64,000 nucleotides of DNA, from assembly GCA_009823505.1 (NCBI GenBank), contig VZQC01013712.1, positions 1,557,757-1,621,756 on the forward strand, in the 5' to 3' direction. Below the pieces are notes generated by a model. The model was not told where the DNA came from. It did not search any database and saw nothing but the letters and a program-made list of their open reading frames with translations. Made by a program: the position numbers and the translations under genes. This document shows, piece by piece, positions 44,449 to 56,381 of this stretch (positions are counted from its first letter, which is position 1; every line of letters begins with the position of its first letter). The stretch comes from Rhizomys pruinosus. Lineage: Eukaryota > Chordata > Mammalia > Rodentia > Spalacidae.

Positions 44449-45230
44449 TTTTAACAAATCTATCCGAATCTGGATGAGATACAAGTCGAGAGTAACTTGC
44501 AGTGCCAAGAAAGGTGCAGAAAATCTAAGACATTGTATACACCAAGAAATTAAGAACAAGAAGTCACCAGGAAAGTGAAGATATTTACTAAGGATATATA
44601 AGATGGGAACAAATAAAGTTAGTTTAGTGATAAATTCCAGTATAATTTTTTTTACCATCAATGTAAAATGAAAAATGTAAATAATGTTCAGTTTGTGTTT
44701 AACAGAAGAAATCTTGAGTTTCCCTGTGTGTATTGTCTTTAAAAGTCCATATGAAGATCTTAAAGGGGGTTACCAGGAATCTCAGTAATAACAATTCAAA
44801 AGTTTGGAAGTAGGCAGGTGCAAGTGTGGCACTCCCTATTGCACAATAAAGCCCTAAAGTTCACAAAAATGTTACACGTATAAGACTATGTAGGACCAGA
44901 TATTCAATTCCAAATCATGCCTTAAATTAATCATCAAGAACCAGAACTCATTCTAATGCAAATGTACATAAGATTCTCACAATGCATTTGAAACATTTTA
45001 TCCTACCCTTTTCATAATTGGATCCTCTCTTATTTTTCAATGTCTAGCTAAAAACTTGCTTAGCTCAGTGTTCAGTTTCAATTTCTATATAAGGTACCCA
45101 ATAAGGGATAAACTCATTTAGACCAAGCCACTTAAAAAATTGAACAGTGAATAGAATCAGCACTGGAATAGTGTGGAAATAGAAATCCAGTCCTTCAAGT
45201 ATTCCTCCCCATTTACTTGCTAGTTGACTT
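44449..45230. other. Unique DNA, no gene
   Basis: No family recognised; no coding signal. Confidence 0.5.
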
Positions 45231-45866
45231 AAGACATAGTAAGTTTCACCCAGTCATACCACTCCTAGGCATGTACCCTGAAGACTCACCCCACCGCAGA
45301 GATATGCATGGCCATGTTTATTTCAGCTCTCTTCAAATAGCAAGGAGCTGGAACCAACCCAAATGCCCCTCAACTGATGAGTGGATAGAGAAAATGTGTT
45401 ACATCTACACAATGGAGTTCTATGCAGCAGTAGAGAAAGACGGCATCATGAGCTTTGCAGGAAAATGGCTGAAGCTAGAGAACATCATGTTGAGTGAAGT
45501 AATACAGTACCAGAAAAACAAACTTCGAATGGTATCCCTCATCTGTGGATGCTAGTGCCAATTACCTAGTTGTAAGTATTTCTTGTTCATGGCCCCTTGA
45601 GCTTTTGTCCAAAGCAGTTGGGAGTGATGCATATTGGAAACAACAACAGAAAGGACTGCATCAAAGAACTGACTGAAACAGTGAACTTCTGCTCAAAACA
45701 GTCAACTTCCACATGGAGAATATTGAGAAAGACTGAGAAAGAGATAAAAAGCATGTTTGGCAGAATGCATGAGCTCTGGTGGGATGGGGGGATGGGGGAG
45801 ACACGGATCTAGATTTGATAAAAAAATATAAATAAATAAATTTAAAAAAGACATAGTAAGTTTCAT
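45231..45866 (+). mobile_element. 5'-truncated L1 with long target duplication
   Basis: AAGACATAGTAAGTTTCA occurs at 45231-45248 and again from 45848 after the A-rich tail, with CC and TCC following. Between them is the ORF2 C-terminus (SAGKWLKLENIMLSEVIQYQ-like text, stop near 45553), a short 3' UTR with GGGATGGGGGGATGGGGGAG, and AAATAAATAAATTTAAAAAA. About 600 bp; one of the younger insertions here. Confidence 0.95.
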
Positions 45867-45869
45867 CCA

Positions 45870-46995
45870 GAGTAAAATGTGATAAAAATTATCTCTAAGG
45901 TTTCCTCCAGTTCTCACTTTTTAATAAACTGTATCTAATTCTATGCAGGATAAGCTCATTCTAATTATAAGCTAACACTTGGAACAATTAATGGGTATTT
46001 GCCAAAACTTAAAGATCACAGGTCATCTCAGCATATATCAGTTATGCTAATTAATGAACTTCAAGGGTGAATCTATACCCTAATACTTTCTAATGAGTAA
46101 GCTTATACTCAATCAAGCAAAAAAAAATATATATAGCCTTTGGTACACCAACAGTGACATGCTAGAACTAGAGTTTGTGATGAATGCTACGCTAAAATTC
46201 AATCGTAATTAGCTTCCTAAATTCCCTACTCAATCTTATAAGGTTTTCCAACTGTAATATAGAATGTCAATGCTAAAATAAGATAAGTAGATACAAACTA
46301 GCATGAGATGGAAAATACACTACACTCCCTATAATTTTTCTTATGGCAAAAATCACAGTAAATTGAAATCTCTTTTCCAGTTGAATTTGGGCACTTTTAC
46401 TTAATACAATGTACACGATAGGGTTCTGAATTATGTTGGAAGAGATAAGAACCATGGAAACTAATGCACTTAACTAGATGAAACCAGAACAGTCAAAATC
46501 ATAAAACATAAAGCACAATTGTATTTTAACATGATGACCTTAGCCAATAGCTTTCATGAAAGACAGACAATATTTTTTGATAAATATTTTTGAAATGTTA
46601 CATAGGTGTGGAAGATCAAAAGAAATCTGAGAGTTCAAAATAGAATTTGAGAAAGGGATCAGATATACTATATAGATCAAATTAAATTATTTTTTCAAGC
46701 TGTATTCCTGGTTCTTTTATATTTTTAAGATTTATTTAATTAATTATTATCATGATCCAAGAACTTTCCACTTCACAACTCATCTCTTCCCTCTGATGGA
46801 GTAGAAATAGGCATCATAATGGAAAGAAGGTTGAAATCACATGATGGCATGGGGCCTTATTGGAAAGTTAGCCTCAAGAGCAATTTTCTTCAGAGGTATG
46901 GAGATAAAAAGCTCATACCTGAGAAAACATGGTCTCCCAAAACATGGTCTCCCAAAGTTTGCCAATTAAAATGGGTACATATATAGACTTACATA
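45870..46995. other. Unique AT-rich DNA, no gene
   Basis: No repeat or coding signal. A 15-bp direct repeat (AAAACATGGTCTCCC) occurs twice at 46925-46955. Confidence 0.5.
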
Positions 46996-46999
46996 AACA

Positions 47000-47205
47000 T
47001 ACATAATAAAGATTGATTGTACATGAAATTATGAGCAAAATTAGGAGAATGAAGGGGGCTAATAGTGGGAAGGAGCGGCAAAGGGAAGGTCAGGAATATG
47101 GGGCAAGTGGATAAGCTCAACGTTGGATATAAAGTTGCATTGAAAGATCCTCATGTAGCACAGTATCATGTACAAAACGCACAATAAAATATTTTGCTAG
47201 ACTGT
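47000..47205 (+). mobile_element. L1 3' UTR tail, old
   Basis: GAATGAAGGGGGCTAATAGT, AGGTCAGGAATATGGGGCAA, CATGTACAAAACGCACAATA then AAATATTTT: a worn rodent L1 end. Confidence 0.6.
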
Positions 47206-47284
47206 AGCATGGCATTGAAGGGCCTAATCTAAGGAATATGTCTTTTAGTAGCCTTTCTAGTTATATANTATATATATATATATG

Positions 47285-47320
<36 letters not shown>

Positions 47321-47704
47321 TAAGTCATGATTTCTACTTACAACGTTAAATCAGCTACTTTCATAACATTTACTGTAATAGACATAAGTTTTCATCATCC
47401 AAAATTTAGCCCTCCCAATAGCCACTATGATCTTCCTACTCAGTAAGATCTTATGATATAAAAATGAGAAGCAAACTGTTATGTAGAATCTCAGACATTT
47501 ATCTAAATGGTTCCATAGCAGGATCTATTGATACATCTTGCACAAAGAGTTACTAAGTTAATTGGATCCAGCCCCATTCCCTTTGTTACTTCCTTTAGGA
47601 ATAACAAAAATTCAGTCAGGCAAATGAACACAGTGACAGCTTGATTGTAAGAGAAATTATATTGGAGAATATTTGGGATGCCATGATACTGCAATTCAAG
47701 AAAT
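47206..47704. other. TA microsatellite with a single N; otherwise nothing
   Basis: N at 47268 inside TTATATA/TATATATA, then TA and GTA repeats to 47318. 47319-47704 is unique-looking DNA without coding signal. Confidence 0.75.
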
Positions 47705-47705
47705 A

Positions 47706-47908
47706 TTGGTTCCAGGAATGGAGAGACGGCTCAGCTGTTAACAAAACCAGCTGCTCTCGTTAAAGACGAGGTTAATAACAGCCTTTCATAACTCCAGTTC
47801 CAAGTGAATATGACACCCTCTTCTGACCTCTTTGGGCATTGCACCACAGGCGTGCCCTTACACACATTAAGGCAATACAGTCAAACACATAAAATAATGT
47901 TATTTTTT
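47706..47908 (+). mobile_element. B2-superfamily SINE, diverged
   Basis: AATGGAGAGACGGCTCAGCT, CTCCAGTTCCAAGTGAATAT, GACACCCTCTTCTGACCTCT, AAACACATAAAATAATGTTA. A and B boxes degraded. Confidence 0.85.
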
Positions 47909-49580
47909 AATCGGGGGGTAGTAAGGAACAGTTTTTACTGGGGGGAGGAGGGGAAAGTACGAGGGTTGGGCTGGGAGGGGAGGAGGGAGGCACATATAGG
48001 GGGACAGGGGGAGGGGCAAGAGAACTCGGGAGAGGGGGAAGGTGGAGATAATGGGTGTACTGGGGCTGGGCCAATGATGAGGGGGTAGGAAGAGAAGAAG
48101 AAAGAGGAGAGATGACTGGACATTGGGTTGCTAGGGAACCCAGAGGGTAATGTGATGCCCTTGTGACTCTATAAGAAATGCACACACACTATCTAAACTT
48201 TAGTGCACAGGTACACCTAGGGGCTGTATTGCAAGGAACACAGTGCCAGACAGAAGACACCTCCCTTGTTTGGAGTAGTTGGTGAGTGTGATCCAAGAGA
48301 TTCTCAAAACAACGCAGGTTATTGTTAAAGGTCTTGATAATCTCCCAGAACTAGACAAGACCCTACTGCTCATTACAAGACCATACTTTATAAACAGAAC
48401 TTGGAGTGATGGAGTAGGAACTGACCCGGAAACCTGAAGTTTAGCACTTATAATGTTAAATAAAATGTACACTGCTAAGGAAGAAAAATCAGTCAGTGGT
48501 CCAACCCATTCCTAAAGACTAATCAACATAATGACCAGCACAGAAAACTACCTCTAATGGAGTAGTAGTGATACTGTAATCTGAGGGATAATCAACAGCT
48601 AATTGGGCTTAAAACCCTCTCGATGGACTCATTGGTGGCACTGTAAACTCAGTCAAATGCACACAGGTGGAGAGAACATACATCCTAGAGACAACCCTAT
48701 CTCTGTCATATCTTTTAACTCATTGAACTTCTTACAATCTGCTTAATATGGTATCTTGTATTTACAAACAAGCATACTGTACATCACTCATCAAGGAAGG
48801 TCCTCGTTACAACACATGGAGGGTACTGCGGAGTTCCACAACTGGTCAGACCCAGGAAATACACATGTGAAAGGTGCCCAGTCCTGGCACACATATCTAT
48901 AGTTGAGCTCCTACAGCTAGGACTCACAGGACACAGTGGGATTAAGGGCAGAGAGAAAATGATATAATCCATTGTTCTCACCAGGGAAGCTTCCTAATAC
49001 AGCAGAGTGCGATGCACACAGAAAGCCACAACTGGCCGACTTTCAAATAATGGAAGCCTCCAGATTATGCTTCCCTGGATGGGACTCTTTTATTAAACCT
49101 CACCCACCAGTGCCTCAGGGATCCTTTGCTGAAGAGGGGGCAGAAAGAACCAGGACTGGTTCATGAACATAGGGAAGCAGAGGCTTTCAGACTACAGGAA
49201 GGTTGCACATGTGCACTTGTGAAGATAATGTTATCAGGCACAGGACCAATGCCAAACTCAGAGAAGGTCCCAGAGTGGAACAAGAGAAATGGGTGTTTGG
49301 CTGGCTCTGGACTGAGAGCTACTGGAGACTGATTATTGCTGAGTGAGGGAGAGTATCCTATACTTAAGATTTCTAGATTTGCTCCCTAGACTCCAGTGGA
49401 TGAATTTGCACAGAAAGACATCTGGGTTCAAAACCTTGAATAGAAGGGACTTAACATGCATGTTGTAATGCAGGAGTTCTGGTGGAAGGTTGGGGTATGG
49501 AGAGGGGACCAGAATTTAAGTGAAACCCATTGTATGAAATGTACAAATGCTCAATAAAAATAAATAAAATAAATAAAATT
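47909..49580 (+). mobile_element. L1 long-type 3' UTR with G-rich tract
   Basis: Begins with a purine-rich G tract (47912-48085) and continues with blocks shared with 14560-15950: GGTAATGTGATGCCCTTGTG, GAGATTCTCAAAACAACGCA, AATTGGGCTTAAAACCCTCT, CTCCAGATTATGCTTCCCTG. Ends TGTACAAATGCTCAATAAAA plus an AAATAAAT tail. No ORF2 remains. Confidence 0.85.
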
Positions 49581-49758
49581 CATACTGGTTCTTTTGCTAC
49601 AATAACAAATTGTTCTTCTCAAGTTCTCCTGAAAAGAGACAAGACCTTTGCTTGATAGTACAGTGTGTGTGGGGCTATTAGACTACACCTCCTAGACATC
49701 TAACCATAGGAAATGAAGTGATCAAGGGCTCTAACTGCTGTATACTGACTGAATCTAT
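49581..49758. other. No feature recognised
   Basis: Short unique stretch. Confidence 0.4.
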
Positions 49759-49892
49759 CATCCTGGTTTTTGTTTTTTTTTTTTGGTCTTCAGCCGCCAT
49801 GTGGGTGCTGGGGATCGAACCCGGGTCCTCTGCAAGAGCGGTCGTCGCTCTTAACCGCTAGGCCATCCCTCCAGCCCCCATCCTGGTCTTTG
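49759..49892 (-). mobile_element. Truncated B2-superfamily SINE with target duplication
   Basis: CATCCTGGTTTTTG (49759-49772) and CATCCTGGTCTTTG (49879-49892) flank about 106 bp: a T-run, then the reversed SINE head with CCGCCATGTGGGTGCTGG, reversed B box GGGATCGAACCCGGG and CTCTTAACCGCTAGGCCATC. The 3' half of the SINE is missing next to the tail. Internal promoter boxes are well preserved, so the copy looks young. Confidence 0.9.
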
Positions 49893-49895
49893 AAG

Positions 49896-50075
49896 TTTTT
49901 TGTCTTCCATGGATAGACTTGCCTTTGGGTCTCTGCCGTATTTAGTTATCGACCGAAAGAATCCTTGTGTGATACATCCTGGTTTTTGAAGCAATGTATC
50001 ACACAAGGATTCTTTCGGTCGATAACTAAATACGGCAGAGACCCAAAGGCAAGTCTATCCATGGAAGACAAAAAA
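49896..50075. repeat. Perfect 82-bp inverted repeat with 16-nt spacer
   Basis: Left arm 49896-49977 (TTTTTTGTCTTCCATGG start), right arm 49994-50075 (exact reverse complement). Spacer CCTGGTTTTTGAAGCA. I compared the arms base by base and found no mismatch. The spacer with the last bases of the left arm forms CATCCTGGTTTTTGAAG, a third copy of the B2 target site lying just upstream. The right arm has one open frame ending in TAA at the arm edge, not recognised. Confidence 0.97.
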
Positions 50076-50127
50076 TAATTTGGTTGCTGGACTCTTTTTT
50101 TGAATAGTCAGTCATTCTTTTAATTTT

Positions 50128-50274
50128 TTGGTCTTTTTGAGACAGTGTCTCCCCATAGCCCCAGCTGGCCTGGAATTCACTCTGTAGACCAGGCTGCTGC
50201 AGACCAGGATGTCCTTGATATTACAGAGATCCACCTGCCTTGACCTCCTGAGTGACACCCAGCTGTCATTCACT
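50128..50274 (-). mobile_element. B1 SINE, antisense, with internal duplication
   Basis: CTTTTTGAGACAGTGTCTCC, TCTGTAGACCAGGCTGCTGC then AGACCAGGATGTCCTTGATA: the AGACCAGG(C/A) block is present twice, a small internal duplication. Ends at GACACCCAGC. Confidence 0.9.
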
Positions 50275-50775
50275 CTTTTAAAACTTTAAATTCTTTTGAT
50301 TGCTGAGTTTAGAATAAGTCTACTCTACTTTATTTCCATCTCTCTTTTACAGGAGTTTAAGTTGGCTTTGTAGTCTGATAGTTTTCCCAGATCCCTTCTA
50401 ATTTTTTTCTCACATGGGTATTTCCCCTAAAATTATTGCATGTTGAATTTTATCTTGCTCCCTGATTTTTATAAGAATTGGACTAACTTATGTCTGTACA
50501 GTCTAGACAAGTTTAGATGGCAAATTCCTACTCATTCCTTAAGTGTCAACGTTCATGTTTCTTCGTATGTGGCCCCTTATCAAGCAAGTAGCTATCAAAT
50601 GTCTTCACTTATGCTTCTTTTCAACTCATACTTTCGATGTAGTCATTGCTAATTTGTTTTGAATTGTGGTGTCTATAAACCTGTTGGGTATAAATTGTAT
50701 TCTTTTAAAATCAATATTTTCTTAATGCTGCTTAAGTATTTAATAGAAAGTCATATAATTAATGGATGAAGTATA
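50275..50775. other. No gene recognised
   Basis: Unique-looking DNA. Confidence 0.5.
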
Positions 50776-51712
50776 TGGTAAAACTCTCACTATACCAATA
50801 AAGCAAATATGGTTCTCCTTGAGTCAAGCAAGACTCCTCCGTCAGCACCAGCTACACCTCACCTGCCTGGAAATACTGTGCAGCAGAGGCAGCCATGTGC
50901 CTGTATATCCCAAATCTAATTGGCTATTGGCTCTCTCCTTGGAGAAATAACCCATGGCTGATGCCACAAGCTTACATCCTCTACAGGTTAGGAGATGTTA
51001 TAAGCCACAGTAAGACCCTGTCATATTACAACAAGAAAAAAATGTAATCGTCATGGATTAAGATAACCATCCAAATATCTGATGTGTCTATACCAAAGTA
51101 CCTATGATAACAATCAATATGTTTAAATACCTATACTAGATCTAATTGCTTGTGCTTCCTTGGTTAGGATCGAAAGGTTATTTCCGGACAACTGTCAGCC
51201 CATGAAAAAAAAACAGCCAGAAGCGACCCAGAGCCCAAAGACAGCGCTCCAGAGAGAAAGCGATGTTTTGCTCCTCCACCTGTGCCCTTGTCTAAGCCTA
51301 GGAAAAATCTGTGGAAGAGGGCGTGGTAGAATGTTAGGGCTGTGATTGGGGTGAATGGTGAACCTACAGCAATGTAGCCTGGACACTCATTTGATCAACT
51401 TGACTGAACATACAAGCCCCCCCTGCTGGATGGTGGGACCAAGGGACTGTGTGGGTTTGGGCACAGCTGCTTGCAGATTGGTTTTGCATGAAGGATGCTT
51501 GTACTCATAAATTAACACCTATTGCTAAAAAATGGAAAAAAAAAACTGAGAGAAAGAGGCAGGACAGTCATGGCAGAATGCATGATCTGGGATGGGGTGG
51601 GGTGGGATGGGGCGAAGGGAAGGGGAAATATGCCTGAACTGAATTGGATAATGATGTATGAAATACACAAAGCATCAATAAAAAAATGAGAAGAAAAAAA
51701 AAACTCTCAAGA
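50776..51712 (+). mobile_element. L1 3' UTR (second type) with 10-bp target duplication
   Basis: AAAACTCTCA flanks the insertion (50779-50788 and about 51700-51710). The body matches 9570-10600: CCTTGAGTCAAGCAAGACTC, CATCCTCTACAGG, GATCGAAAGGTTA, CTGTGTGGGTTTGGGCACAG, then a GGGGTGGGGTGGGATGGGGC tract and TACACAAAGCATCAATAAAA. 5'-truncated; non-coding. Confidence 0.88.
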
Positions 51713-52384
51713 ATGTCAGAAAATAGAGTTTGTATTTACTCACCATCTCCATTGTCTTTTACATACATGCAGCCTATGCAGAAGTCACATTGAAGACCTT
51801 TACTATTTTATCCAAAGTACTGAATTTACTTATGTAAGAAATATATATTATTAGAGAAGATCCAAACTGATGAACATTTAATGTCTGTGGGATTAATATT
51901 TGATGTTGAGACCACAGTTATCTTGAACAGCAAAATAAAGAGAGAGTACTTTCGAAGATAAATGATAATATAAAGATATAATAATTAACAGAGTGTAGTA
52001 CCAGCAAAAAACATACCTAGAACAAATTAAAACCATTGTTTTTATGCATAATTTTTATATATTTAATGTTCATCTAATACATAAAAATTGTATATATTTA
52101 TGTACTATTATGCAAAATGTTGATACATTTTGGTTATGTGTTCAAATGAGGGTAAGCCTCTTTATGTCAAACATATAATTTATGGTGAAGATTTTCAAAA
52201 TTAATTATAGCTTTGGAAGTGTATTATAATCACCCTCTAATAAAACAGTATGCCAGAATGCTTTTCTCCTATCATATCTACTGTAAGTTAGTACTTTTTG
52301 ATTTACATTTTCCCAGACTTCTCCAATCTATTTTACTCAGATCGAGTAAATACCATTCTATTTGAAACATTTTCCTTTTAAAAA
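51713..52384. other. AT-rich unique DNA, no gene
   Basis: No family recognised. Confidence 0.55.
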
Positions 52385-52490
52385 TTTGAAATACGGTGCC
52401 ACAATGTACCTCAGGCTAGCCTGGAACTTTGCCTGTTCCAACCAAGTGTTAGCATTTCAGGCATGTACTATGACAGCTGGCTCTCTATAT
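52385..52490 (-). mobile_element. B1-like relic, antisense
   Basis: GGCTAGCCTGGAACTTTGCC, CCAAGTGTTAGCATTTCAGG, CATGTACTATGACAGCTGG follow the reversed B1 order with heavy divergence. Confidence 0.6.
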
Positions 52491-52815
52491 TCACCTGTAT
52501 GAGATAAGCAGTATATAAAGGTATTTCTATTTTACCAATGACTGATGAGAATACTTTTAATGATGTGGAGAAATTGGAAATATTGTATATCATTTTTGTC
52601 AATGTAAAATGGTAAAGGTATTTTGGAAAAGAATCTAGAAGTTTCTCAAAATGTTGAAAATAAAATTGCCATATAACCTGATATTTCCACATCTATGTAT
52701 ATATGCAAATGAAATTAATTTAAAACATGAACATACAGAAAACTTGTGTATGAATATTCACAATATCTGTATGTGGAAAATGCAAATGTCCATCAAAGTT
52801 TGAATTTAAATAAAC
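52491..52815. other. Probable ORF2-derived or unique AT-rich DNA
   Basis: ATGTGGAGAAATTGGAAATA, then TAAAATTGCCATATAACCTG and ATATTTCCACATCTATGTAT resemble the end of an old L1 ORF2 on the plus strand, but the match is weak. Confidence 0.4.
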
Positions 52816-52819
52816 AACA

Positions 52820-53868
52820 ATGATTGGCTCAGCAAACTGTCCCTATTGGTGCAGTAATAGCATTATTTTGTAGGTAATCAGCCACTGTTTAATTGGAATT
52901 AAATCCTGCTCAATGGGAAGGAATTCATGTATAGTATGTAAATGTATCCAAATACACACATCTGCAAAGAGCATTGGTCCTAGAGGAAAACCTACTTCTG
53001 CCACATACCTAGACTAACATAATTCCTTTTTTTATTCTAAATTCTCATCCACATATTTATAGGCAAGGGTGACTTTGACCCCTCTACACTGATACTACTT
53101 TTTCTAACAGATGGAGACTATTACAAAGTTCCAGAAATGGGCAAAGATAGAGAATATGTGTCTATGAGATGCTTAAACCTAAGTGACAAATCTTCAATGA
53201 TCTTTCAACTCTCACCAGAGAAGTTTCCATATACAGCAGACAGTGATTAACACAGAAACCTACATTGGCCAATGTACAGAGAACAAGAGATTGCAGAGTG
53301 CTTATCCCTGAATAGGATACATGTTTCAAATCATTGCCCACCAGGACTCAGTGATCATTGCATAAGACAAGGAAGAAATATTTTAAGAGCCAAAGGAGTG
53401 GATGACTACAGGGAAACAGAGTCATCCAGTCAGCTGGTGAGTTATGCATATGAACTCACTGCAATGTTTCATGTGCAATCCCTATACAATCTCAAACCAG
53501 AGCAAATCTCGGTATATACATGGGGAAGTGGGTAAGAAATCCCACCTGAACCTAAGAAATGGCACTTGATGGCTTCCGGGAGAAGGAGAGACAGTGATTT
53601 TTGCAGGGATGGGATTCTTGGTGTACCCAGTGGACGAATCAACACGGAAAGACATTTATGAAACACAAATCAGGTTACACTCATAATCTATATATATATT
53701 CTCGATTTTACTATTACTATATATATTCATATGTATACAAGAAAGTACATTAAATTGGGCTTGAGGCAGTGGCGGGAGTGTGGAAAAGGAAGGGATCTAA
53801 AAACCATCAAACTATATTAATGGAAATTACAAAAATTCTGTAAAATAAAAACAATTTAAAAGTGACAA
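52820..53868 (+). mobile_element. L1 long-type 3' UTR
   Basis: GGCTCAGCAAACTGTCCCTA, ATCAGCCACTGTTTAATTGG, AAAGTTCCAGAAATGGGCAA, and a tail ACAAAAATTCTGTAAAATAA. Same family as 14950-15955 and 48540-49580. The 87-codon frame at 53272-53535 is within it and not a gene. Confidence 0.8.
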
Positions 53869-54394
53869 ACATAGCATGTGGCATACATCTAGATCTCATA
53901 ATTATATGCAGTATTAATACATGTTACAATATAAATGAATTATCAAACATTGAGCTAAAGTAAAAGTCAGAAAAAATATACCATATAATGTAGGACTCCA
54001 TTTATATGAAATATCCAGAAAAAAGGTAAATCTATAGGGATAGGAACTATATTATAATCTGAAGATGAAAAGCAGAAGTGACTGCTAATGGGTACAAAAG
54101 ATGTTCCTGGGATGAATTAAACATACTAAAACTGGACAGTGGTAACTATGCTTCCTTAACTTTTCAAATTCGAAAAATATTCCATTTGTTCTCTTAAATT
54201 AATTTTATGGAACATAAATTCTACCTCATTCAGTCTGTTAAAATATGTATTAAACATCTGTGTTATATAGGATGTAGGGTTATCAAGCTGAGTTATAATC
54301 ATCCTTTCTCACTATTTGTTCACGAAGAAGATAAACTACAATGAAGTGAATGTGCCTGATGATTTAAGTATTTTATCTAAACATCTATTCTTGT
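53869..54394. other. AT-rich unique DNA, no gene
   Basis: Some L1 ORF2-like words (ATAATGTAGGACTCCATTTA at 53987), otherwise unassigned. Confidence 0.45.
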
Positions 54395-54800
54395 TTAGTT
54401 TTGTTTGCTTTCCTCTTGCTGTGACAAAATTCAATGACCAACAGTAACCTTGAGAATAACAGGTTGATTTTGTTTAGAGGTTATTATAATTCATCATCTA
54501 CAGAATCAAGGGAAGCAGCTCAAGGCAGGAGCCTAGAGGCAGTCACTGAAGCACAGACCATGGAGGAGTGCTGCTTACAGGCTTGCTCCCATCTGTGTTG
54601 CTCAACTACTTATCTTATTCACCCCAGTCCCATCTTCCTAAGGATGGCACCACCCACAATGGGCTTGCCACATGGACAAACAATTAAGAAAATATCCAAA
54701 AGACATGCCCAAAACCAATCTGATGTAACTAATTTTGGAATTGAGACTCCCTCTTCCCAGGTGTTGACAACCAAGTTTAGCTATCACTACATCCGAAGTA
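54395..54800 (-). mobile_element. RMER/MaLR-like LTR, antisense
   Basis: Reading the minus strand: TAAACTTGGTTGTCAACACC, TGGGAAGAGGGAGTCTCAAT, CCCATTGTGGGTGGTGCCAT, CTCCTCCATGGTCTGTGCTT, then TTTTGTCACAGCAAGAGGAA. This is the order seen in the LTRs at 23902 and 33849. The 154-codon plus frame across it is incidental. Confidence 0.8.
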
Positions 54801-54825
54801 AAGTGGTCAAAATTAGCACCATTTT

Positions 54826-55012
54826 ATGGAGCTGGAGAGATGGCTCAACAGTTAAGAGCACTTGTTGTTCTTCAAGAGGACCTAGGTTTCATTTCTAGTA
54901 CCCACAAGACTGAAAACAACCAGTCCCAGGGGATCTAAGGTCCTCTGTTCACCTCTGCAGTCAGTTACATACATGCAAGCAAAACTCACATAAATAAAAG
55001 GATTTTTTTTAA
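54826..55012 (+). mobile_element. B2-superfamily SINE
   Basis: TGGAGCTGGAGAGATGGCTC, AACAGTTAAGAGCACTTGTT, GGACCTAGGTTTCATTTCTA, CTCACATAAATAAAAGG. Uses the GGCTCAAC variant, not the GGCCTAG variant of the younger copies. Confidence 0.93.
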
Positions 55013-56293
55013 TTACCAACATTATGTCATTTTTCTTTACTGCCGCATATAATTCCATTGCATAGATGTACCACATTTTCTTTATCCTCTCATTGGTCCG
55101 TTGAAGGACACTTGGGTTGGTCCAGCTCTTTGCTATTGTGAATAGAGCTGCAATAAACATGGATGTGCATGTATCTCTGTGGTAGGATGAGTCATGTGCT
55201 ATGACTAGGTCAGCTGGTAAGCTCATTTTGAGTCTTTTAAAGGTTCTCCATACAGCTTTCCATAGTGGTTGTAAGGGTTTACATTCCCACCAACAGTGAA
55301 TGAATGTCCCCCTTTCCCCACACCCTCTCTAGCTTTTGGTATCATTTGTTTTCTTGATCCTAGCCAGTCTGATCAGAGTGAGATGATATCTTAAAGTGGT
55401 TTTAATTTACATTTCCTTAATTATTATTGATGTTGAACACTTTTTAAGATGTTTCTCAGTCATCTTTACTTCCTCACTCGTGAAGTGTCTGTTCAGCTCT
55501 TTACTCCATTCTTGATTGAGTCATTTCTTGTCTTACTTCTTTGTTTTTTGAGTAGTTTATATATTCTGGAAGTTAATGCTCTGTCAGATGTATCAGCTGT
55601 GAAGGTTTCCTCCCACTCTGTGGATTTTCTCTTCACTTCACTGATTATTTCTTTCACTGTACAGAAGCTTTTGAGTTTAATGAGGTCCCACTTGTCAATT
55701 GTCAACCTTATTTCTGCACAGCTTCTATCTGATTTAGAAAGTCTTTTCCTATGCCTATGTCCTGAAAGTTCCTGCCGATTTTCTTCAATCACCTTCAGAG
55801 TTTTGGGGTTTTACCTGGAGGTCTTTGATCCATTTGGAGTTGATTTTTGTACAGGATGAGAGATAGGGGTTTAATTTTATTCTTCTACAAGTGGTGATAC
55901 AGTTTTGCCAACACGATTTGTTGAAGAACTTTGCAGGTAAATGAATGGAACTAGAAGATATTATGCTAAGTGAAGTAACCCAGTCCCAGAGAAACACTGA
56001 CTGGTATCCCCCATTTGTGGATGCTAGCACCAAGTACCTACTCATAAGGCAAACTGAGTAAGGTTAAAGTTTTATTTCTCTTTATCTAAAAGCAACTGTG
56101 CTCTTAGAATGTGAATCCCTTAATGGGCTCTAGAATTAACCTACCACTTATTTTCAGATTTTATAATTTTGGAGGTTATGTATGCATATTTTAGAGTAAT
56201 ACAAAATCAAAAGGGAAAAATGTGAATGCCAAAATATGATTTGAAAATAAAATACATTTTATTTTCAGATGACATGGTTTTAGTATAAGTGTG

Positions 56294-56381
<88 letters not shown>

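Noticed and set aside
47907..48185. 92-codon proline/serine-rich frame
   Set aside because: Antisense translation of the G-rich L1 3' UTR tract.
49994..50075. Open frame in the right arm of the palindrome (…GFFRSITKYGRDPK…) as a gene fragment
   Set aside because: Only about 30 codons, no recognised family, and the inverted arm gives no support.
54434..54898. 154-codon plus-strand frame
   Set aside because: It crosses an antisense LTR and the head of a B2; the protein is translated repeat.
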